A stretch of DNA of 64,000 nt from Whitmania pigra (Eukaryota; Annelida; Clitellata; Hirudinida; Haemopidae). Made by a program: the position numbers and the translations under genes. Location of the stretch: the NCBI GenBank assembly GCA_021613335.1, contig JAJTWR010000299.1, forward strand, positions 3,110,001 to 3,174,000. Direction: 5' to 3'. Within the stretch, counting starts at the first letter, position 1, and each line of letters opens with the position of its first letter. The notes below the pieces were generated by a model, which worked only from the letters and a program-made list of their open reading frames with translations, was not told the origin of the DNA and made no database searches. This document shows, piece by piece, positions 12,266 through 23,347 of the stretch.

Positions 12266-12736
12266 GGTGTGCTGACAGATGTTGTGTTGATTTGACGTTG
12301 AATAACCCTATAATTAAATAAAACCAGTGAACCTCCTTTGATCATGTTTAGAATACTCAATAGTATTTGATCAGTGGAAATTTGACGTGGAATGACCTTA
12401 TTGTTACATGAGAGAGTGTACTGAGTGAATAAAGGAATATTTAATCATCATTTTAAATCTTACAAAATATTCATGTCACTTTGAGCAAATTTCTGCTTCA
12501 TTTTGTTCATGTTTAAATATGGCTTTTTATTTGTCAAATCACTAATACACAGATATATCCATTTTCGTTTATTAAATTGGATAAATCTTAATACGCGTTA
12601 GAAATAAATTAAATATAATATGGCTAAAAATTCTTGATACAAATATTAAAAAATTTAGAATCATCAAAAGAAAAAATGTTAATAGTTGAAGGTAACTAAA
12701 ATCAGTTGATCGGTAAATATGAAAATAAAACTTGTC

Positions 12737-13185
12737 TCAAATTTCTAATAACTTCAAAAATTTGAAAATCTTTATTGGTGCTGACGGAGGCAGCATTTGG
12801 GGCACGTCATTGCTACCTATGGCTTTGCGCTTGGATGCTCTCCCGTGTGGAGAATTATCGTCGTTGCGCCTTTTCAAACCGGAACGAGACTTTTTATGGT
12901 CGTCGTGACCGATTTGACCTTGCTTCATTGAGACGGTTTTATGCATGTTTTCTCGATTATTATTCAAATGCTTTAATAGAAAAGCTTGAAAATTTTTCTA
13001 TCAAGACAAGCGGTTACGTTATAGAAATTCTTTCTGCAATAATATTTATTATCTGTCAACTTGTTACACCGCCGGGTTCGTTAGCACTGCATAAGTATCT
13101 ATGCGATCGCAACCGTCACCGAGCTACTAAAAAAGATTATGAATATACAACTCCTAATGGATTCGCACCAAGGCCAAAGTCTTAA
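12737..13185. other. region open on both strands, coding status unclear
   Basis: The plus strand is open for 136 codons (12775-13185) from a non-ATG start, and the minus strand for 76 codons (12737-12967) with a basic Lys/Arg-rich content (SKRKAIGSNDVPQMLPPSAP). The minus reading has the more natural composition and could be a final exon or a decayed retrocopy; a possible acceptor (ttctattaaag) precedes it. I recognise neither product. Confidence 0.25.
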
Positions 13186-13574
13186 TCACTCGTCCACCGA
13201 CGTCTGGTATTAATAGTTCATGATAACTCTTAATAATTCATCATAATAAACCAAATAGCCCTATACTTGGAGAACCTTTGTGGATTAAAACTGCTCTTAA
13301 AATACTTAGACTTAAGAAGCAGTAATGTTTCCTCATTTTTTGGCAAACGTCTGACCACGCATGTCATTTAGAACTGCTTTCACTACCACTTGGGCTGGCA
13401 TGTGGGTCATCCATCCACCCGCCCTTCCACCCATCCATTCATCCGCCCACTCCAGGTTTGCGGCTCTGCTAGCAGCTCATTAGGACGCACATTCCAGAAG
13501 GAAAGGATCATAAAATAAACCTACATGTTTCTTCTTATACTTATTCTCTTGTTTTATTTCTGCTTTCTCAGACA

Positions 13575-13671
13575 CAGGGATATCGTTTCAGCTTTTCCAA
13601 GGAGCAAACCCTCGTAAAACTTTAAGAGGTGACCTTTTTCATTCTATCCTAAAGTCAAGCGACTTATAAAA
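13575..13671 (+). mobile_element. MITE, second copy of the 47.5-kb family
   Basis: Starts cagggatatcgtttcagc and continues with ttttccaaggagcaaaccct, matching the small element at 47519-47624 (cagggacgtcgtttcagc, ttttccaaggggaccaagct) with substitutions throughout its length. The right end is degraded. Confidence 0.5.
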
Positions 13672-14257
13672 ACTGAATTTCTATTTAGACTTTGATTAAG
13701 GATGACCACCAAAGATGAAAAATGAAAAGAATGAAGGAATAGTAAACACGAGTTTAATGTATGTAAATAAGTCTTGAAATAATGGAATTACAGCCAAATA
13801 ACTGCATTCATCAAAGAACGTGCATGCTATCATTGCATTAGTTAAAAAAGTTGAAGAAAAGCAGAAAATTACACTGTTAATACGTTAGAAAGTTTCATAT
13901 CTAAACATCTATTTTGTACCCGGCCCAGGCTAACCCCGACATCTGAACCCCGACTCCGGCTAAAAAAAGTGACCCCGGTGGATTCCTAATCACAGTATGT
14001 ATTTACATTTAGGCGATTTTTTGAGTTTATCCGGATAGGATGTGAAGGCACTTCTTAATCGATCCACAATTTATATAGCGTCCCTACCTGAGGGCGCGAG
14101 CTGGAGGTGCGAGCTGGGTTGCGAACATAACACGTAGCGACTGTTACCACTGCCTTTCCCAGGAACGCAACCCTCTGAGCCAACTCGCATGCCTTTGTTG
14201 TAAAGGTAGTCCTTAATGTTTACAAACATGTGAGATGACCTTTTGTTCCGTCTATTC

Positions 14258-14878
14258 CAGGGGTCTCAAACTCAAATTGCTCCGCGGGCCAAGTGATGAC
14301 TTCTAAAGTTCCTCGAGGGCCGCAAAGCCAGAACTTGTTTAAAATGATAAAAAGTCAATAAACAAGACAACGTAATAAGAACGTAGTGCTTTACAAACTT
14401 TCTAAAATCCATTTATTACAATGTAATGTAGTCAATTTATGTATCGTTTTTGGCGTATCTGTATTTGGTTAACTTAGGTTTCAGTCACTTTCTGTACTGA
14501 CTGCTGACCTGGTAGCGTTTTGGGCATCAGTATTAGGCTTGATTTTGTGAGAAGAAACCAATCTCCGTGTTGCTTGCAAATGTTCATTAGTGAGCTGTGA
14601 CCTCAGTACAGACTTGTTAACTTTCATGGATGAGAAAAATTGTTCACATGCATATGTACCGCCAAACATTGCAAGAATCCTTGCAGTAGCAGAGAGTAAC
14701 CTTGGAAATCTTTCTCGTGACTCTCGAAGGACTACGAATAAATAAGTAGGTAAGATTTTCTCCTGGTTAAGATGGCGCTTTTGCAAAAGTTCAAACACCG
14801 GCAATAGAACAATTGAAAAATCTAATGTAAATTTTTATTAATATGTATTCGTCGCGGGCCGCGTGTTTGAGACCCCTG
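14258..14878 (-). mobile_element. short hAT derivative with terminal repeats and target duplication
   Basis: The left end is caggggtctcaaactcaaat and the right end, read on the other strand, is caggggtctcaaacacgcg, an almost perfect inverted repeat of about 14 bases. The flanks are gtctattc (14250-14257) and gtctagtc (14879-14886), a 7-of-8 match of the 8-bp target duplication expected of hAT elements. Inside, the minus strand (14481-14804) is open for 107 codons and contains FGGTYACEQFFSSMKVNKS and RSQLTNEHLQATRRL, the hAT C-terminal dimerisation domain. The rest of the transposase is absent, so this is an internally deleted, non-autonomous copy of about 621 bp. Confidence 0.82.
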
Positions 14879-15146
14879 GTCTAGTCCGTAGTCAGAGAGG
14901 TCTGTTTCCTCCCATGCCTCCCTTCTCCAAATGACCTGCAGAACACAATGCAAGGGAGACAATGGCTTCTTCCAAGAAGAAAATGTGAATGTTGCTTGAG
15001 TAACGAAGTAAAATTTATTAAGTTTTGTTTATCAAATATGTCCAAATGCGGGTTTCAAAAAAAATAGTTAAGCCAAAATTTATCGTAAAAAAATTATTGC
15101 GCTCTTAAACATACGCATACTATAAATAGTCGAATTAGTTTTAGAA

Positions 15147-15485
15147 CGGAGTTGTCCAACCCGCGGCCCGCCATAAGTTTCCATTTAGCCCGCGAAGCTT
15201 CTCTGATTTTGAAAATAATTCTAACAGACGAACATTTAGCATCATTGCGCATTGCGACTCCTACTATTAGGGCACACATAGACTACTTGTGCAAAAAAAA
15301 AAGCAGTGCCAGATCGTATATTAAACCGATCATAAGCATAAACTTATAAGACTCTTCGAGCTTAAACGTAGCATAAAAAGGTATTTTGTGTTTTATTGTT
15401 TTTTGTTGTTGTTGTGAAATTGTTAATCCGGTCCATGACTAAAAGTTGTACACTTGGCCCTCCCGCAGCCCATTATAGAACTTTT
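15147..15485. mobile_element. decayed hAT-like non-autonomous element
   Basis: The words gttgtccaacccgcggcccg (about 15149) and gccctcccgcagcccattat (about 15459) resemble the GC-rich terminal words of Charlie-like hAT elements facing each other across AT-rich DNA. Ends and target duplication cannot be defined exactly. Confidence 0.35.
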
Positions 15486-15767
15486 GCTGTAAGGATTCGA
15501 AACTCAAGCGGAATATAAATAGTTGAATCACAAAAAATGCGCAAAAATGTCAAGCCAGCTGTCATATCAATGATATGATATTATGGCAAAATAAAATAAG
15601 TCTATAATTTAGTATTTGATCAATCTTTTAAATTATAAAATAAAGTTTGTAATGATTGCCCATGCTTCTTTTTAATTATCTCCTGTAAAACGCTTGATGA
15701 TTCCAAAGACTATGATCAGCATTATCACATCTTCCCATGTCCCTTTCAAAGTATAAAGTAAACTATG

Positions 15768-16046
15768 CGGCAATATTTCAAAAATTTAGGAAGTCCGATT
15801 TAAAGGGGAATGTTTTTTAAACAGAAATCAATAATTTTGATGGACTTTTGAATAGATTTGATGTTGTCTAAATGCACTTGAAAAAAAGCAAAACCATGAA
15901 ACACAAAGTAAAAACACAGGTGCAGAAATGAAGTGATAAAATTATTAATATTACAACAATATTTCAAAACATGAGAAAGTGTGATTTAAAGAGGAATGGT
16001 CATTGAATGCAACTGTGTAATTTTGATCAATCTTCAACGAGATTAA
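15768..16046. repeat. imperfect direct duplication downstream of the kinase gene
   Basis: About 45 bases starting caatatttcaaaa at 15772 recur at 15957 with substitutions (both contain gatttaaag.ggaatg). The repeats lie just beyond the 3' end of the Shark-type gene. Function unknown. Confidence 0.5.
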
Positions 16047-16286
16047 AGGCCTCAGAATCAGCCGATCACAAACGAATAGGCTTTTTACTACAGAAACTTT
16101 TAGACTGACTCGCTTTATGCACAGTGCTTCTGTGACACTGGTGGTACTTATCAGAAATCGATTCCATTGCATTCGGCAATAGTTGCAATAGGCAAGAACT
16201 AAAAAAATAAAAGTTGGTCAACAATAATCGCTCATTATGGATCAAATAAAATAAATAAGATATCTGCACTGATATTTTATGAATTG

Positions 16287-19200
16287 TTAAGTTTTGAATA
16301 AGTGCAATTCATCATAGATGGTCTTGAAAGATGGCCGCTCATTTTCGTTGTATCTCCAACATCTCTGCATGAGATTGGCCATAAACTTGGGACAACTTTC
16401 TGGTGGCAACAACCTTTTTTCTTTTTCAAGAAATTCTATTACCTGTAAGATGATAAACTACAGTCACAAAAACATTTTACATAAATAAGTAGTAAAAAAT
16501 GTCTCATAGAGAAATCAAAGATCTAGATATGGGTGGAGGCACGGGGATGGTCCCCTGATTTTAGAAGCAAAATAAAGGACATCTAGAATTGTGTGAAGAT
16601 TTGCCCCCACTGGAAAGCTGGAAAATGCTGCAATGATAATAGTGACAATAGGTTTGGACTAGATTTCTGATGGCTGGCAATATGTGCTCCTGGTCCAGTT
16701 ATTAGTTATTAGATAATGTTCAATCCTAAAATCTTCTAAGTAATAAGTGTAATGAAATTTTTAATGGAAAGAAAAAACAGCTTGTTAGCAAGATTGGACA
16801 CTTCAATATTAAAGACAACTATGACTGCCTACCTCAAAATTGTTAATAAAAATTGTTTAATTGAGATGAAATTCTTTCATATTGTTCAAAATATTCTTAT
16901 AAAGCGTGCACAACTTCTGAACTTGTGCTCCTAAACATCACACATAAGATCTTGACAATATCATTTTATTTCAGAAATTTTCTTCAAACATTTTGATGTA
17001 AATTCATTTTTGTTGTTGCTTAATGTTTATCAAATAGCTACTAGCCCTTCAATTATTAAGTGATAAACTGAATCAACCAAACAATAAATTATCTCACTAG
17101 TCCAAGGTACAATTTGCTTGGATTTTTATTATTTTTTGCTTTATTGTGTTTTCAAACACCCAACATTGTACAGAATAGAAATTTTAAACATTTTAATTAA
17201 ATACTGATAATCACCTGAGCCCCATTCATATCGCCATATGGTTGACTTCCCAATGAATACATTTCCCATAAAGTCACTCCAAAGCTCCAAACATCACTGG
17301 CACATGAAAATGTCCCATAATTAATAGATTCTGGAGCATACCTCAAAAAGGAATTAAAATACATGCAATAACATCTATTAGTTTTTTTAAATATATATTC
17401 TCACAAAATAATATAATTCTAAATTAAACTTTACAAATAGTTTACAAATAGTCTAGAAGTTCTCAATCTACCATTTAACTGGCCATTTGCCTCCCTGTGA
17501 GGCTCTGTAGTAATCACTTGCTCCAATTGCTCTTGATAAACCAAAGTCACAAATCTTGGCCTTTTAGATTAACTTCATGTTTAATAATGAAATAAAATAA
17601 AGCCAGACCAAGAATGAAATCTAACAATATACTTGGAAGCAAGCAATATATTCCTAGCAGCCAGATCCCGATGTACAAATTTCTCCTTTTCTAAATATTT
17701 CATTCCATCAGCAATTTGTTCAGCCCATAAAGGAATGTCGTCAGCAACACGTATTTGCTTAGGATAGTCAAGCATATAGTCTAGCAGCGAACCCATTGTA
17801 AGAAGTTCCTGAACCTAAGCAAATTAAATCAAAATTTGTCCAATCAAAACTCATCCAAAATCAGACTTGTTTTAAATATATTTTTTGATTTTAAACACTA
17901 AAGTGTAAAATTACTACTTTATTTTTATGTGTTATCTCAATCGATTATTAAATTATAAAAATATAAGAACAAAATAAACACCATTTAAATATGATGAGAC
18001 ATCAACACCAACATTAATAATTATATAAGACATTAAATCTTTGTTTAACAATTATATGAAAAATATCTTAGAGTGCCAGAAATATTATGACATATCCATT
18101 TTTATAGATGATGTCTACATAAATTAACATATCTTCCTGAAATTTTCAGCAATTAAAAAATTGTGTAAAATTCCTTTCTTCTTGTAAATTATGTAAAAGA
18201 ACAATTTGTTGCCTAGAAATATTAAGGCAGATTCTTTTGGACTCATTTCATAAAATTAGAGGTCTTATTGGAAAAATCAAATGCTGAGTCATCATTAAGA
18301 AATCTATATCTGTGAGAAGAAGTAAGAGGATGGACAATATGCATGTGAAAAGCTGAAAGGTAAGCTGGGTATGGATGTCCTTGTGATAAGTCTGCAACTA
18401 CTGTAATTCGAGTGGACAGCAGAAATACAAAATGAGAATGCTTGCACTGAAAAACCATCACAAGGAAAAATATCTCTTCTAGGTCAAATATTTCAATTAT
18501 AGTGAAAGGTGGTAAAGTATATCTTTCTCAGATGAGAAAAAAATTAAACGAAGAGGGGTCACAAGCCAATATTATAAATACTAATGGCACGATGTTTTTT
18601 GTCAGGAAATAAGGAGGAGGCTATATTATAGTCTGGGGTGGAATTTCAGCATTTGGGAAGACAACATTTGATAGGAAGGCAAGGCTCTCAGGACTTACAT
18701 CAAAATGCTAAAGAGTCATCTACTTCATTTTTTAAACCAGAAGACCATGAATTTCAGCAATAAAATACTCCAATTCATGTTTCAAAGGGCATTATTCAAG
18801 GAATCCAACAAACAGGCTTGCATGTTCCCCTGACTTGAACCAAATTGAAAATGTCTAGAACCTTCTTTCAAGGTAAGTTTGTGGCAGTTGATATCAAAGA
18901 TTTTCTAAAAAGAATTTGAAACTCCTGTAGAAATCAGGATGAAAACATCCTCAAAACACTGATTTCTTCTATGAAAAATAGGTGGATACTATCTCAGAGG
19001 AAGAAGGAATACTCTTATTGAAATATTATTTCAGTTGACAAACATTTGTGAATTTTTGGAGAGTACCATAATAAAATTTCTATGCATAAAAATTATTATT
19101 TGTAGGATTAGTGCTTAATTGCAAAACAACTTGTTATATTCTATTGATATATATATTATATACTATAAAGATATTGAGTAAATTTAAGTTTTATATGCTA

Positions 19201-22200
19201 TTTAAACTAGTTTTAAGATATTGGAAAAATATAGACCGTCATAGCATTTTTTTTCTAGCACTATAACATTCATTAACACAAGCCTAATAGATATTTAATT
19301 AGCAAATACCAGCATGAGTGGTGGGCCCTGGCATATGCCAATGAGTTTAACAATATATGGATGTGTCAACTTGACCATAATTTTGGCTTCAGATAAAAAA
19401 TTGTCCTTATTTGAAGCCATATGTTCCACATGTAGAGTTTTTATTGCTACATCTACCTGAATGAGATAATTCATTAAAATGGAAAAGTCATTAAAGAGGA
19501 AAACTTCATGGAATTATTCGAAGAATTACTAACAGTTTCATGATTTGAAGCCTTCCACTTTCCTCTCAAAACTGAACCAAACTCTCCGTGACCTAATTCT
19601 GAACCTTAAAAGTACATTGGAGGGCTAATAACACTGCTATTTTTGTAAGTTAAATATCAGTTTCTCCAATCAAATTTAGAGAAATCATAAAAGTTTAAAA
19701 ATGTGGCTGCACACATGCTTTAGTAGTAGAATTGAATCATCCTTGGAACAGGCTCAAAAATAAGTTATTGCTGTGATCAAATAAATGTTATTTGTAAAAG
19801 CTACCTATTTCAAGGTTCTTCTTGTCCAAAACCATTGGTTCAGTTGCTTTTGGAATCTTTAATAAATTATCAAACTTAACTCAAAGATAAATATTGAATT
19901 AATCTTATTTTTAGATTACATTATAAGGCTGGAAGCTTTTATTTTCTGCTCTTTTAAGCGGAGATTGCTTCATCATTGGAACCAATCCTCCTGCTAATGA
20001 TCATGAAAATAAGCAAATCAGAATCAACAAGCAATGAATGAACTCACTTGGAGATATAGCAACAGAAAGAGTATCAGGAAGACCATCAGCGTACGTGCTG
20101 TAATATTCTACTAAGTGCTCCAATGAAGGAAGAAGCGGTCCGCCATCTATGAACACTGCAGACATCTTTGAACAACTTCATTCATAATCATCCTCTTTGA
20201 TGTAATAACAGCAAATATTACTAACACAGTACTCAATTACAAAGTGTTCCTGTTTTTTATTGAAACAAACATCGAGCACTTTTTTATTAGGGTCAGAAGA
20301 GCTGTTGCGGACCAGAAAATATCCATTCTGACTGGAATATTGATTTAATATGTTAGAAGCCTCCTTCAAGAAAAAATGTATTTCTATGACCAAAATTGAT
20401 CAAACAATAACAATTAAATTAAATTCCAAATAAACATGCATGTAACCTTTCTACTGATGATATTAACATGAAACCAATCAACAGCTTTAGTATTAGCAGG
20501 GGGAGCTTCATAATTATCTACAATGAACGACCAAGAAAGGATGTGCAATACATCAAAAAATTAAACCAATTAATAATTAATAATAATTGTGTGCCGGTCT
20601 AATGGTTAAGACGTTGAAGCACAGATTTTAATCCTGTTGCAAGGGATCCATCCTAAGGACCCATCACCAAGCTATCCAAAAGATCTTAAAAAACTACTAC
20701 TGCTCGAACAAACAATAACAACTTTATTATTATGGTTTTACCTAGAAGTTTGACACACTCATCAAAGTTATTTTGCTTAGCGACTTCAAATGGAGTTATT
20801 TTCTTGTAATTTCTAGGAAAACATGGAATATCAAGTTTTAACAAAGCCTGTAAATAATATACATATGCATTAAATGGCAAAAAAAATGGGAAGAGACCAA
20901 AAAAATAAAAAACTACCTTAATGATGTCAATATTGCCTTTCTGGGCTGCTAAATGTAAAGCCACATCTCCTGATGGATGAATCCGCTTTTGTGGGTTTGC
21001 ATGGCCATCCACTATCAGGTGATGAGCTATTTTTGCATGGTTGTTTAGGCATGCATACTTAATGAACAAATAAGAAAGTAAACTCCACTTCAAGCAAATC
21101 AGCTTTTGATACTCGGTCTACTTACATGCAATGGTGTGTAACCATGTTTGGCAAGGGCATCAACTGTGGCATCTTTAGACAAAATACATAAAACAATTTC
21201 TAGCTCTCCATTTTGTGAAGCCAAATGCAGTGGTGTAAGCCCTACAAAAGTACCAATAAAAAATGAGTTTTACATCGACTGAGGTGGTCTGAAAAATTAT
21301 GAAAACTACTCCATTATTTTATCATCTCATATAAATAATAATATTTCACTTTCCCATAAACTTAAGTGAAATTTGGACCACCAAATATAATCATAATTGT
21401 AGTCAGGACTGATGACAAATTTTGAGTTCCCAGGCACAGCACCAACAGGCCTCTTATGTTATGTCAATTTATTCATAGAAAAGCAATAAAGGGTTGTGAT
21501 TGTAAAATTTTAATACTTTCATAATTGTACAGGTGTAAAAAAATTGCTGGGCACCTGGGCATCCCTGATTATGGGACATATTAATGTAGTAACAAACAAT
21601 TATGTAAATATTTCTAATGATTCCAACCATCAGAATTTCTACTGTCAATATGAGGACAAAAAGGATGACTCAAGATAGCCAAAGCCAATTCTTTACTCTC
21701 TGAAAGCAATCAATTTTCATTACCATTCATAACATACCTCACTGATAATTAAAAAAAAATGGCATGCATATCAGATCATGTAATGGGTCACTTGATTCTA
21801 TGGCCTTGTGCAAATAATTTGATGTTCCTGAAGACATTGACAAAGGAGGGGGCGAGCAGCCTCCTGGACATGATTCTTTAAGTTTACAGGAACCTATTAT
21901 GCTTTCACCTTGGTAAAATTCAATCAACTTCTCCAATCCATCTGTAAAATTAGCCTCACATTTATAAAATCATAGCAAGTGATCTACTTATTAATAAGAA
22001 GATCAAAATGCATGTTACTCAATATTTATAAGTGTGCTGAATACAATTATGTTCAAACCATAAATATTTTGATGCTCTGGATGGCTGTTGTTGATAAGAG
22101 AGTAGCCTCCAACGTGGGAATGATACTTTATTTGGAAATGTATAATTGTTTTTTTGTAAATGAAAGAAAGCACAAACTCTTCCAAACAAGCAGTACTGCT

Positions 22201-22518
22201 TCTAACAAGAAATGTGCCATCGGATTTAGTGTCTAGAAAATAATATAATATTAATTACACTTCTCAAGATGAATAACAGGCATTAAACAAAATAAGCAAG
22301 TCAATGTTATCTAGCTTACCGCATGCTTTCAATTTCGTCTCTGCTTCATTTCTACTCCGTATATCACAATGATACCACATAAACCTGCCCAACCTTTTTT
22401 TGTTTACTTGTTCACCCTGCAATTTTTTCGAAAGGTCTCCATCGGACAATTTGTTCATTTTTTGATCTGTCGACTTGAAAGATTTATTCTCGCGAGCGGC
22501 TGTTAATCCAGACCACAT
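16287..22518 (-). CDS. Shark: Shark/HTK16-type non-receptor tyrosine kinase (SH2-ankyrin-SH2-kinase)
   Basis: Eighteen minus-strand exons, all in phase, encode 726 residues: 22320-22518, 22059-22232, 21792-21941, 21628-21699, 21126-21241, 20917-21057, 20742-20847, 20447-20517, 20222-20363, 20048-20155, 19920-19990, 19805-19856, 19534-19604, 19310-19456, 17626-17814, 17472-17560, 17215-17341, 16287-16442. Domains: N-terminal SH2 (about 46-135, GTFLVRSS with the phosphotyrosine-binding Arg), ankyrin repeats (about 165-320, [13 protein letters not shown]), second SH2 (about 333-425, [11 protein letters not shown]), a short Pro/basic linker, and a tyrosine kinase (about 463-726) with [46 protein letters not shown] and [12 protein letters not shown]. 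This order is that of Hydra HTK16 and fly Shark, which act near the membrane in ITAM/engulfment-type signalling; vertebrates lack it. The donor of the ninth exon (gtaata at 20221) is inferred; a nearby gttatt would also keep phase. The 1.5-kb intron 17815-19309 carries a Tc1-like relic. Confidence 0.93.
18490..19015 (+). mobile_element. Tc1/mariner transposase relic inside an intron
   Basis: The plus strand shows in order [28 protein letters not shown], a QQxNTPIH block in which the catalytic Asp codon is replaced by a stop, and [10 protein letters not shown] followed by a stop. These match the successive motifs of a Tc1-like DDE transposase. Frameshifts and stops show it is dead. It sits in the largest intron of the Shark-type gene, opposite to that gene's orientation, and may begin as early as about 18240. 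Terminal repeats were not identified. Confidence 0.75.
20590..20650 (+). repeat. tRNA-like SINE fragment
   Basis: The stretch gtgccggtctaatggttaag followed by acgttgaag and cacagattttaatcctg has the A-box and a degenerate B-box layout of a tRNA-derived SINE. It lies in an intron of the Shark-type gene. It resembles, more weakly, the copies at 50.5 and 62.9 kb. Confidence 0.5.
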
Positions 22519-23347
22519 CTTTCAATATTTGGATTAACTAAAATTACCAGATATAAAATAGAGACTATGCCGACCCACGCGCAGCATTACTTCCTGAATA
22601 AAATCATTTGCATGCGTTGACTGATGACTTACCAACGTAAAGATTTACCACAACAAGGCTACAATTAAATAATTTCGCTACCTTTCACCACGACATATAT
22701 TTGCAACATATTCGGCTTAGAACTTTCACTGCCTAAAAAAGGACCATCAAGGACAGACGTCTATTGGCGGCCAGGACCACCGACTGGAGTTGTAGTTTCT
22801 GAATCTCCCAGACATTAGTCAACTTGCGACCCAAAAAATTGTTTCTTCAAACCCCACGCAATAAATGAACTTTAGAAGGCTAACCGCTAGTTACTTACCG
22901 GTCCAAGCTAAATAGCTCTAGTACAAACATGCTTAGGGTCATTAGGGCTTTACGCGCATCACTCACAACGAACAAACAGATAAACTCGCATCCTCAAGCA
23001 TCATGGTTCACGCTTGACAAATTTAAAGTTTGTTTAGTCAAACTACTAAGAGCCACAATTCTCTCTCAATATTGCATATCTTGTACAAACAACACCATGT
23101 ATAAGAAATGTTCTTTTGTGTATAAAATATTCAATCAAAATAGAGACGTTTGCAAAAGAAATTAATGGTCATCGAATATATATGATTAACGTGCAAAAGT
23201 ATGTGAGATCAACAAAAATATAAGGCAAGTATGAAAGGCCCTGCATGGCATTATCACTGCCTTGCTCCAGAAGCAAGTTCATCAAATAATATTGGATAGT
23301 AATAAAGAATGTCACTGTACAGGAATAATTCAGTAAAAGAGGTTCTT

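Larger units (their letters stand above)
11867..14257. other. intergenic region with repeat remnants
   Basis: This holds the LANCL copy A promoter side, a transposon terminus near 12204, a two-strand open region at 12737-13185 and a MITE copy near 13575. A CT-rich stretch with repeated catccatccaccc words lies at 13415-13450. I see no conserved coding exon. Confidence 0.45.

Noticed and set aside
15951..16269. Two overlapping minus-strand ORFs downstream of the kinase gene
   Set aside because: They overlap an imperfect repeat, contain no kinase-related sequence and lie beyond the conserved C-terminus.
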